From NCBI GenBank assembly GCA_000697335.1, contig JNEM01014155.1, positions 1 through 11,157 on the forward strand: 11,157 nucleotides of DNA, given 5' to 3'. The position numbers and the translations under genes are program-made. Of the stretch, positions 1 to 8,203 are shown one piece after another (within the stretch, counting starts at the first letter, position 1; each line of letters opens with the position of its first letter). This DNA comes from Conidiobolus incongruus B7586 (taxonomy: Eukaryota > Entomophthoromycota > Entomophthoromycetes > Entomophthorales > Conidiobolaceae). Below the pieces are notes generated by a model that made no database searches, had not been told where the DNA came from, and worked only from the letters and a program-made list of their open reading frames with translations.

Positions 1-30
1 ATATAAAAAAAAGTATTTTCAAAATATATA

Positions 31-1000
31 CTAGCCTATAAAAATAAATTATAAAATTAAAAATATAAATATTTTTATCAATATCTTAATTAATTCAAAT
101 TTAAATAGATTTATATTAGGCTATGTAATTAATATATATTTTTTATTTATAATATAATATATATAGTTAAATTTAATCAATTAATAATTAATATATTAAA
201 ACTCAAAGTATATTTAAAATAAGTTATAAATTTGTAGGTTTTAATATTGATAGAAAAATTAATATCTAATATATCTATCTTTTGCTTTTTTAACTTATTT
301 AAGTTTATAGGGTATAAAATAAGCTAGCTTTTGATATTAAACAAGATTAATATTATTCTAAGGTTTTTAAATATACTTTTAAAGCTAATTTAATGATTCT
401 ACTAAAGGGAAAGCTTTAATTGATTTTTTTAATTAATCCTAAAGATATTTAATTAGGTTAAAATTAAAAGATTAAGGAGGTTATTTCATAATAGTTATTT
501 TGTTATTTTTAAGCCATTTAATAATAGAATCTATAATATAACAAGGGTTATTATCTTGTTAGAAAATAATATTTGATTTATTTGACCTATATCACTCAAT
601 AGTTTTTTTAATTTATTGTTTAAAATATTTTAATATATCTCAACATTAATTCCCTTATTAACTTTATAAAGATATCTTATATTTAAAGATAGTATATATC
701 CTTAAACTATAGTTAACTTATTATTGCATTTTTATATTATAGTAACATAATGGTTATAAAGTAATTTTTTTATCTTTTTTAAAATATTTAGCTTTTTTTA
801 TTAAATTCATTAAAATATATCTTTGTTTCATTAAACTAAATAACTTTAATTTAATTAATTTTAGTTTAACTTTAATATTGATATTTAAACTCTTATCTAA
901 CTTTACAATGGTATTACTTTAATTAAAGATGTTTTTTTAAAATATAAATGATATTTATTTTAATATTAAGTATATAAAATAATATTAGTATTAATAATAT
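31..1000 (-). mobile_element. Decayed Tc1/mariner-type DNA transposon, copy A
   Basis: This stretch aligns, as reverse complement, with copy B (about 1050-1860) and, in the same orientation, with copy C (10332 to the window end). The family assignment comes from copy B, where Tc1 transposase motifs are readable. On the minus strand of copy A the equivalent of the Tc1 'DLNPIEHLW-ELKK' block lies at about 420-470; it reads F-N-L-I-K-Y-L-stop-D-stop-L-K-K, so Pro became Leu, Glu became Lys, His became Tyr and Trp (TGG) became TAG, all by C-to-T or G-to-A changes. The 3' end starts CTAGCCTATAAAAATAA at 31 and is preceded by TA (29-30), the usual Tc1 target. The 5' end is unclear; an inverted copy of the terminal sequence may sit at about 1009-1041. 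No open frame survives, so it is inactive. Confidence 0.75.
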
Positions 1001-1049
1001 TCTTTTATAGTTTTATAATTTTTATTGTATTTTTATAATAGTATTATAA

Positions 1050-1860
1050 TTACTTATATTAAATAATCTATAAATATACTTTAATAAATCTAATAAAAAA
1101 CTAGATACTTTAGAAAAGATATAGAATTACTTTATAATTATTATGTTAATTTTACCCAAAAGTATAATTGTGGGTTAATTATTATTTAGGGATATATATT
1201 GTCTTTAGGTGTAAGATATCTTTATAAAGTTAATAAAGGAATTAATGCTAAAATATATTAAAATATTCTAAATAATAAATTAAAAAAACTATTGAATAAT
1301 ATAGATTAGACAAATCTGATGCTATTTTTTAATAAGATAATTACCTTTTGCTATGCTATAACTTCTACTACTAAATAGCTTAATAATAACAAGATAATAA
1401 TTATGAAGTAGTTTTTTTAATTTTTTAACCTTAACTTAATTAAATATTTTTAAAATGAATTAAAAAAAGTTATTAAAGCTTTCCCCCTAACAAAAGATTT
1501 AGATTAGTTTTAGGAATATATTTAAAAAGCATAGAATAAGATTAACCCTTTTTAATATAAGAAATTAATTAGTTTTATACCCTATAAACTTAAAGAAGTT
1601 AGAAAAGCTAAAGGTAAATATACTAAGTTTTAATTTTTTTTATCACTAAGAACCTATAAATTTATGATTTATTTTAGGTAAAATTTAAGGGTTTATATTT
1701 TAACCATTTAATAGCTAAATATCATCATTTAATAATATATATTATTGATAAATATAATAGATTTTATTTATTTAATTTAGGTTTATTTTATTAAATATTA
1801 ATCAAGTTATTAGTAAAAATATAAGTGTTTTTGATTTTATAACTTACTTTTGTAGGTTAG
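1050..1860 (+). mobile_element. Decayed Tc1/mariner-type DNA transposon, copy B
   Basis: This is the best preserved of three related copies and identifies the family. In one frame, D-A-I-F-stop-stop-D-N at 1318-1341 matches Tc1 'FQQDN', with CAACAA turned to TAATAA; the D at 1336-1338 would be the second catalytic aspartate. At 1427-1468 the reading N-L-N-L-I-K-Y-F-stop-N-E-L-K-K matches 'DLNPIEHLWNELKK'. The third catalytic residue (Lys in place of Glu, 1442-1444) lies 106 nt after the aspartate, close to the DD34E spacing with one indel. The C-terminus ends K-E-V-R-K-A-K-G-K-Y-T-K-F and TAA at 1631-1633, like the Tc1 'KAKGGxTKY' end. The element end at 1860 is followed by TA. The 5' part, including the DNA-binding domain, is not recognisable and appears missing. 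Copies A and B are placed 5' end to 5' end. Confidence 0.82.
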
Positions 1861-1862
1861 TA

Positions 1863-3000
1863 TATATATATATTTAATTTTAATTATTTTTTTATTAAAA
1901 TATTTTTAATTTTAAAATTTATATTTAAATATAATTATATTTAAACTAGTGATTATTAAAATTCTTTTATTTTTATATTTTTAAAACTTAATTATAAATC
2001 CTTTGAAATTATTTAAAATTTGCAAATAATTTATAAAGATGATGTTTTATCTAAAGCTACCATATATCACTAGATTTATGAATTTAATATTAAAAAGAAC
2101 ACTATTTAAAATTTGATAAAATTTAAAAGCCTAATTTTTATTATTATTTTTTAACTTATAAATAAAATAAAGAATATATTAAGAAATATCTCTTTATTTC
2201 TATTAAAGAATAATTAAAATAATTTAATATTAATTATATAAGTATATTATATATACTTAAGTTTTAACTTAGTTTAATTAATAAACATATAAAATAAATA
2301 CCTTATCATTTAATAGAGACTTAAAAGAAAACTATAGTAACTATAGCTAAATTAAACTTATTAAAATATAATTAAAAATAAAAGCTTTTATAGCAAATAT
2401 TAATAATTAATGAATCTTAAATTTTTTATATAATCCTTTAATTAAAGATAAAATAAAATTTTAGGTTAAGCTAAATTAATCCTTTTTATAAATTCTAATG
2501 AATAAATATTTTAAATATAAATAAATAGTAATTATTATAATAGATTATAATGGTATATAGTTTTCTTATTTAATATCTTAAGAAAATTTAATTAATAGTA
2601 AATTATTTATTATTTTTTTTAAATAAAATAATTTTTAAATAATGTTTTTAATATAAATTAAAGATATTTATTATTTTGCATAATAATTATAAAATATATA
2701 AAGCTAAAATAATTAAAGATTTTTTCTATTAAAAACTAGAAAAAGTTGTTTTATCTTATATATTCACTAGATTATAACCTATATAATTACAATTGTTTTA
2801 AGCAATTAAAAAAACAGCTTACAAGAAAAAAATTCCTGCAAATAAAATAAATTTGTTTGTGCAATATCAAATTTCAATCTTTAATAAAAAGAACTTTTTT
2901 TAGGTTTTAGAAGCTTACCAAAAGTATAGAAAAAAGTTATTAATAATACAAAAAGCTATTGATTTTATATTATCTGTTAATTTTTATATATTATTTATTA
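1863..3000. other. Unidentified decayed repeat-like sequence
   Basis: There is no open frame longer than a few tens of codons on either strand. The base texture is the same as in the transposon copies: poor in CA and TG dinucleotides, very rich in TA, with many TAA and TAG triplets where Gln or Trp codons could once have stood. This suggests another mobile element hit by the same mutational process. I could not match any transposase, reverse transcriptase or host domain. The stretch 2790-2990 is somewhat less eroded (more CA and TG) and may be an edge of the insert. The assignment as a repeat is inference from composition only. Confidence 0.35.
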
Positions 3001-3067
3001 ATTAATTTATTTAATTTTAATTTTAAAATTATGCCATTATTTAATTTCTGTACTAATATTTAAAAAA

Positions 3068-3085
3068 TAGAAACTAGAGTTTCTA
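3068..3085. repeat. Perfect inverted repeat, 8-bp arms
   Basis: TAGAAACT and AGTTTCTA are separated by the two bases AG. It lies near the change from RIP-like texture to normal spacer. It could be a binding site or chance; no function is visible. Confidence 0.4.
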
Positions 3086-4080
3086 GGATTTTTTATTAAA
3101 TTTATTTTATTTTATTAATATTATGTTTAAAAAATCCACAAATTATATATTTATTAACAAGATTATATGGTTTCAAATTATTATAATAATTCCATAAATT
3201 AAAAAAATATAAATTAATTTAATTTGTTATATTTAAAAAATCTTTTTATTTTTTTAATATTTAAATTTTGAAAAAAAATTCAAATTGATATAAAGGGGAA
3301 TATAATAACTTGAAAATTTTAACTTTTTTTATAAGTATGAATTACTAAACCAAGTATAATATAAGAATAATATAAAAAAATTATATTCAGTCAGCTATTA
3401 GTTAATAATTTAGAGATATGTATGAATTTACCAATTTCGTATCAAATTACTATCAAATAATTGATTAATATAAATATGTAGTAAAATTATACTGGATTGA
3501 CAATTGAAAGAAAATTATAAGTGAGATATTTCAAGATAATAATCATATTAAACATTAAACTTATTAAATAATTACTAATATAAAATTAATAAAATATATA
3601 TAATTATATTGTAAATTATATTGAAATCGTTTAATCTCATTGAATATTATTTAAATATTTATTTTAATATAATAATATTAATAAAATTTGAATATAAAGC
3701 TAAATGGTAAATTATAAAATAAAGTTGTTCCTATTAATCAATAGAAAATAATTGCATAAATATAAATTTGAATTATTATCAATTTTCAATTAGAAAAAAT
3801 TTTGTAGCAATATTTAATAACATTGTTTAATATTAATTTTTACTATTTACAAATTTTATTATCAATTGTTTTATTTGATTGTTATTAAAGATAATTCTTT
3901 AGAGATAATTTTGCTAATAAATATATTTTTTTAATTTGAATCAAAAATCTAAAAATACCTAAAACAAAATAATAAGAATAAATAACAAAATATAAAATTA
4001 GGTTTATTTATTGTTTTAAATACTTATAATTGTAAATATAATCAAAAAAACACACCTCAATACAGATTGATTAGATTAAA

Positions 4081-4227
4081 TTTTATTAGTTTGTGTAAGG
4101 ATTTGAAATTATTAATTCAGCATAACGTACCTTAAATGTCAAAATTTGGAATTCTCCAATTCCATTTCCAATTTATTCAATATTTTGTCAATTTCCTAAC
4201 ACCGCATATTGGGGAATGTTTCAAACC
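4081..4227 (+). promoter_or_regulatory. Upstream block conserved between the two tyrosinase genes
   Basis: By eye this stretch aligns with 7411-7557 upstream of gene 2 at about two thirds identity and with no net length change, in an otherwise dissimilar background. Shared words include GCATAAC, GAATTCTC and the core GGGGAATGTTTCAAAC (4211-4226), which is GGAGAATATTTCGAAC in the other copy. Inside it is the inverted repeat GGAATT-CTCC-AATTCC (4148-4163). It lies about 230-375 bp upstream of the start codon here and about 650-790 bp upstream in gene 2. It could be a shared upstream regulatory region, or simply the best preserved remnant of the duplicated flank. Confidence 0.5.
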
Positions 4228-4386
4228 GTAAGGATTGAACATTGTTTAATTGATAAATTCAATATTATCTTATTGAGGATCAGGAAATACTCTTTCATTG
4301 AAAAATAATCTTTGGTAATACATGTTAGGGAGTTCAAAAAATATTTACTTCAAAATATTTTTTTAGAATATTTATGATTTGGATTT

Positions 4387-4394
4387 TATATAAA
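4387..4394 (+). promoter_or_regulatory. TATA-like box of gene 1
   Basis: TATATAAA lies about 60 bp upstream of the start codon and is followed by GGAGTAAATTCAAG, which has a counterpart before gene 2. The AT-rich background makes TATA matches cheap. The call rests on the position and on the similarity of the surrounding 90 bp to the region before gene 2. Confidence 0.4.
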
Positions 4395-4454
4395 GGAGTA
4401 AATTCAAGATTATTTTTAGTTATTATCATTGAATCATATTAATACAATCAAATT

Positions 4455-5675
4455 ATGTGGTCAGCATTAATCCCTCAACTCGCTATTTATTTAAATTTAT
4501 TCATTGCTGTCTCCGGACAATGTACTAACCCGGTTACAAGAAGAGAAATTCGAGAGCTCTCAGATACCGAAAGAACTACTTTTTTCAATGCTATCAAAAC
4601 TTTGTATAATAATAATGCCATCAACAATATTTACAATAATTTCACTCGCACTCACTATAACTACAGAACTCAAGCTCATGGTGTAGCTGCTTTCTTACCT
4701 TGGCATCGTTATTTCCTCGACCAATTCGAGCGTGCTTTGAAACGTGTCAATCCAAGTATCGTTTTACCTTACTGGGATTGGTCAAGAGATTCTCAAGCTC
4801 CAGAGAGGAGTGCAATCTTTACTAATAGTTATTTTGGTGGCAATGGTGCAAGTGGTACTCGCTGTGTAACTACTGGAACTTTTGCAGGTTGGAGAGTTCA
4901 AATCCCTACTAATAGATGCTTACAAAGACAGTTCAATGGAGGTAGCACAATTGGTTCATGGTATTCACCAGCCATGATGGAGAATTTATTAAACACTAAT
5001 CGCCAGAGTTACGATCAATTCCGTAGAGCTTTAGAAGGATCACCTCATGCATCCCCTCACGTCAATATTGGTGGTGATATGTCCCAGATGTATTCAACCA
5101 ATGATCCTCTATTCTACATGCATCATGCATTTGTTGATCTTATTTGGTATGAATGGCAACAAAGAAATCCAACTCTTGCTGGTACTTACAATGGAGGAGG
5201 AGCATCGCTTAGCAACATCATGGCACCATTTAATGTCCAAGTACGTACTGCAATGAGTACCACAGCCAATGGCTATTGTTACAGATATAATAGATGGTCA
5301 GGAGCTTCACAAGCTTCATCTTTAGCAACTCAAAGTGCCGAAAATACCAACACTATATCAACAAGTGACCAAGAACAATCCAGAATAGCTGCCAGCTCAG
5401 TTGGTCAAAGCGATCGATTCACATTTAGTCGTAACAATCCAATTCAATCAGTTGCCAATTTCAGAAGAATGCCAGGATTCGTGGATGCTTTCGAACGTAA
5501 TCGCAATGATGTATTAAGATTCCCCAACCCCATCCCCGAATCTTTTATCCGAATGAATGGATTGGATGTAGAGGATGTCCGTGCGCAAGAACTTAACAAC
5601 TTCATATTCTTATCCAAGTTTAATGCACTCGATTCTTCTACTAGACGATCTGGTATCCTAAATAATTCTGATTAA
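4455..5675 (+). CDS. Secreted short tyrosinase/catechol oxidase-like protein, tandem copy 1
   Basis: This is a type-3 copper oxidase, expected to oxidise phenols or o-diphenols to quinones outside the cell. Residues 1-22 form a signal peptide with a hydrophobic core at about 5-18, so Cys23 is near the mature N-terminus. Both tyrosinase signatures are complete: CuA His67, His75 and His84 (AHGVAAFLPWHRYF, 74-87) and CuB His198, His202 and His224 (HASPH, then DPLFYMHHAFVD). The Y-x-Y motif closing the core is at 274-278. Cys137 and Cys155 probably form a disulphide. Residue 73 is Gln, so the Cys-His thioether of many fungal enzymes is absent. Ala199 occupies the activator Asn position, while Glu194 may be the water-keeping Glu. 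Residues 281-406 are a Ser/Asn/Gln-rich tail, not the long shielding domain of 550-600-residue fungal enzymes. There is no intron. The start is the first Met after an in-frame TAA (4440-4442), with A at -3. Asn62 and Asn403 are N-glycosylation sequons. Confidence 0.93.
   Translation: MWSALIPQLAIYLNLFIAVSGQCTNPVTRREIRELSDTERTTFFNAIKTLYNNNAINNIYNNFTRTHYNYRTQAHGVAAFLPWHRYFLDQFERALKRVNPSIVLPYWDWSRDSQAPERSAIFTNSYFGGNGASGTRCVTTGTFAGWRVQIPTNRCLQRQFNGGSTIGSWYSPAMMENLLNTNRQSYDQFRRALEGSPHASPHVNIGGDMSQMYSTNDPLFYMHHAFVDLIWYEWQQRNPTLAGTYNGGGASLSNIMAPFNVQVRTAMSTTANGYCYRYNRWSGASQASSLATQSAENTNTISTSDQEQSRIAASSVGQSDRFTFSRNNPIQSVANFRRMPGFVDAFERNRNDVLRFPNPIPESFIRMNGLDVEDVRAQELNNFIFLSKFNALDSSTRRSGILNNSD
5004..5666 (+). 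repeat. Identical tract shared with gene 2 (unit 1)
   Basis: All 663 bases match 8753-9415 without a mismatch in my base-by-base comparison, whereas the 549 coding bases before it carry 18 differences. It is read as a gene conversion tract. Confidence 0.9.
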
Positions 5676-5721
5676 TTTTTTTTCTATTTATTTATTTATA
5701 ATTTCCTTATTTTTTATTTTT

Positions 5722-5727
5722 AATAAA
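5722..5727 (+). terminator. Candidate polyadenylation signal of gene 1
   Basis: AATAAA begins 47 bases after the stop codon. A matching hexamer lies at nearly the same distance after gene 2. The AT-rich context limits confidence. Confidence 0.35.
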
Positions 5728-6107
5728 ATTTTATATATTAATATAAAGGAAATATATTTAATGTTAATATATTAAAATATAATTTAAAGCAGAGTATAAC
5801 AGATGAATTATACTTCTTCAAGTGTTATTAAAATTTAATTTTATTAATATTTCGGTTATTAATTATTTAATTTTATTAAAAAAATATTTTTAATTTTAAA
5901 ATAATGAATAATTTTATACTATATTTAAAATAATAACTTATAATATAATAAGATATGAAGATCTTAATTTTTTTCCTAGAATATTCTTTTCAAATATTGT
6001 ATCATTTATTTTTTTAAAATGTATCTATAATTTGGTAATTCTAAACTAATATTTATTCACTCAAATTTTGAATATATTTAAAATTTTATGTGATATGAAT
6101 TATGTGT

Positions 6108-6129
6108 TATATATATATATATATATATA
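6108..6129. repeat. (TA)11 microsatellite
   Basis: Eleven uninterrupted TA units. This is common in AT-rich spacer and has no visible function. Confidence 0.8.
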
Positions 6130-7135
6130 ATTACCTAGTAATATTAGGATATGATCTAAAATTATAATCTATATATTTATATTTCTTGAATAAATATGTA
6201 TTTCCAATTATAAACCAAATAATAATTTTTTCAATTTAATTATAAATCATTTTTTAAAATTTTAATAGAATTTAATTAATAAATATTTATTTTGTAAAGT
6301 TAATTAAAAAAGTAGACTGTTAAAATAAAAAATATATTATATAATAATGTTAAATATATAAATAAAACTAACATGATATATATTTTATATTGAATATTTA
6401 TTTTTGAAAATAAAAATATAATACAAAATTTATTAAATTATAAAAAATTAAGTGTTATATTCACTATAAGATAGATATTATCCAATTTTTATATATTTGT
6501 AATAAATATAGATATTATATTATAGTCATATAAATTATTTTATAATTTTAAAGTCAATAATATTTAATAATAAATACCTTAAGTTTTGTGTTATGATTGA
6601 TAAAATATTTATAAATTTCTAAGTAAAATTTCTTTTATATATTATAATATTAAAGATTTATTTATTCATAATAGAAAACATTAAATAATATTATTTTGAA
6701 TATATTTCCATCTTCAAATGGTCAATAAATTTAATATGAATCAAGTAAATTATTATTGTATAATTTAAATAAAAACTATAAAATAAATTTTAATAATAAA
6801 AGTGGAAATTATAATAAAAAATTTGTTAAATTTGTAATCAATAGTTAAACTAATTTAATAAAGATTAAATTACTCCAATTTTAAATTTAATCAATAATAG
6901 TAATTTGATTATAATTAGGAAAATTCTTAAACTAATATTGGTCTTTTTCAATCAAACTTAGCAATATTTTATTGTTAACTTTAAAATACCTATTTTAGCC
7001 AATGAAATGCTATAATATGTTCTTAAACTGATTTAAATTAGTCAATCATATTGAAAGGTCCTGATATTATAATCCTAATTATCGATTATTTATGACAAGG
7101 AATATATAACCAAAATTGACTAAATGATTATGGAA

Positions 7136-7155
7136 AAATCAATCGTTATTGATTT
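7136..7155. repeat. Inverted repeat AAATCAAT-CGTT-ATTGATTT
   Basis: Perfect 8-bp arms flank a 4-base loop. It lies about 1 kb upstream of gene 2. It may be a binding site for a dimeric factor or chance in AT-rich DNA. Confidence 0.4.
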
Positions 7156-7410
7156 CTAATTTTGAATATATACATGATAGGTATTTAACATAGTTGATTA
7201 TGATAAACTTTAACTATTTATCAATTTATGTCCCATAGTGATCGATTTTACTCAAAATTTATGGAGGTAATTTCGCTAATTGTTTGGTTCAAAAAGAGTA
7301 AAAATAGATATTTGAAAAATAATGTATTATCAAAGTATTTTTATTTGGTTAATCAATAATTGATATTTACAAACTTCGCAAAAATATCTCTATATTTTAT
7401 TTTTAATAAT

Positions 7411-7557
7411 TTTTATTGAGTTTTGTCAAGAACTTGAAATGATTCACTTGCATAACTTCCCCTACGTCTCAATTTCAGAATTCTCATATTTTCTTTCTGG
7501 TTATCCCAATAGTTCAAGTATTTTTCTAAAACTGAATACTGGAGAATATTTCGAACT
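7411..7557 (+). promoter_or_regulatory. Upstream block conserved between the two genes (gene 2 copy)
   Basis: Counterpart of 4081-4227. The best conserved core, GGAGAATATTTCGAAC at 7541-7556, has GAA and TTC half sites in inverted orientation around three bases. The block is about 415 bp further from its start codon than in gene 1, so if it acts in cis it tolerates a change of distance. Confidence 0.5.
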
Positions 7558-7998
7558 TCAATTTCTGTGGACAGTGTAAAATTTAAGAAAAATATGGGGA
7601 AATTTTTATTTAATAAATAGTTTGAAATAGTAATATATATCTTGCATATTAAGATAATTTTAGTAATAATAAAATTTTGAATAAAAAATTCTCATTGTCA
7701 TCATTAATTCATCTATCAAATTTTTAAGTATATATTGGATTAAATGGTAATTTTTATCATTTATATTTTGTTATGGTTGAAATCAATAAATAAAAATAAA
7801 ATACACATTGAATATTGCTAATTATAGTTTAGTTTATTTATTTTGTATTATAAACTAAAATATTGAAATAATGGATAAGTTATGAAAATAATAATTTAAA
7901 TTTAGAAATTTAAAATAAATAATTTGATGGTTTTCAATAAATTTTACCTTTTTGGTTTAATGATGTTCTACCAAATTTAGCACAATACTTTTACAATG

Positions 7999-8037
7999 AA
8001 AATACTTGGGTTTACATATTATATGACCAAGTGTTTT
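7999..8037. repeat. Stem-loop, 11-bp arms
   Basis: AAAATACTTGG (7999-8009) can pair with CCAAGTGTTTT (8027-8037), with one T-G pair, around a 17-base loop. It lies in the part of the spacer found only upstream of gene 2, about 170 bp before the start codon. Confidence 0.4.
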
Positions 8038-8141
8038 TAGATGTGGAAACTTAAGTTCAAGTTAAAAGAATTAACAATTGATGCAAAGGAGTTAACTTAC
8101 TATTTTTTAGAGTGATATTTTAGTATTGGTATTTTGAAGTA

Positions 8142-8149
8142 TTTATAAT
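8142..8149 (+). promoter_or_regulatory. TATA-like box of gene 2
   Basis: TTTATAAT lies about 55 bp upstream of the start codon and is followed by GGGGTAAGCTTCAA. This lines up with GGAGTAAATTCAAG before gene 1. Both regions then share TTATCATT and an AT-rich leader ending ATT-ATG. Confidence 0.35.
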
Positions 8150-8203
8150 GGGGTAAGCTTCAAATAAGTTGTTCTTATCATTAAATATTTAATATAATTA
8201 ATT

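Larger units (their letters stand above)
3001..4454. other. AT-rich intergenic DNA upstream of gene 1
   Basis: This is non-coding on both strands. CA, TG and GAA words are more frequent than in 1-3000, so it looks like ordinary AT-rich spacer rather than RIP-damaged repeat. It contains a perfect small palindrome (3068-3085), a block shared with the spacer upstream of gene 2 (4081-4227) and a TATA-like box (4387-4394). I see no RNA gene. Confidence 0.6.
5676..8203. other. 2.5-kb AT-rich spacer between the two genes
   Basis: No gene is visible on either strand. The texture is ordinary AT-rich spacer, without the strong CA/TG depletion of the window edges. It holds a (TA)11 tract, two small inverted repeats (7136-7155, 7999-8037), the second copy of the upstream block (7411-7557) and a TATA-like box. 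About 400 bp between that block and the start of gene 2 have no obvious equivalent before gene 1, which suggests an insertion here or a deletion there. The stretch 5676-7000 shows nothing else I can support. Confidence 0.6.

Noticed and set aside
1318-1633. Reading the in-frame TAA and TAG triplets in the transposon copies as a reassigned genetic code
   Set aside because: The stops stand at expected Gln and Trp positions together with Glu-to-Lys, Pro-to-Leu and His-to-Tyr changes, so point mutation explains all of them. Both tyrosinase genes use normal Gln and Trp codons and end with TAA.
1-3000. Organellar or bacterial AT-rich DNA
   Set aside because: The Tc1-type transposase motifs, signal-peptide-bearing intron-less tyrosinases without bacterial ribosome binding sites, and candidate polyadenylation signals point to a nuclear genome.
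4504-5256. Open frames of 60 and 69 codons in other frames within gene 1 (4504-4686 and 5047-5256), repeated in gene 2
   Set aside because: They overlap the well-supported tyrosinase frame on the same strand and resemble no known family. They recur in gene 2 only because the DNA is nearly identical.
4455-5675. Hemocyanin or plant-type polyphenol oxidase instead of tyrosinase
   Set aside because: The length, secretion signal, exact match to both tyrosinase signatures and absence of a transit peptide or of hemocyanin-type domains argue for a short secreted tyrosinase.
4387-8149. Heat-shock-type GAA/TTC sites in the shared upstream block
   Set aside because: The GAA and TTC half sites are three bases apart rather than two and not arranged in a proper series, so the match to a heat-shock element is poor.
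5676-8203. tRNA, rRNA or CRISPR-like arrays in the long spacers
   Set aside because: I found no cloverleaf, no conserved rRNA stretch and no regularly spaced repeats. The repeats present are simple-sequence tracts or single small palindromes.
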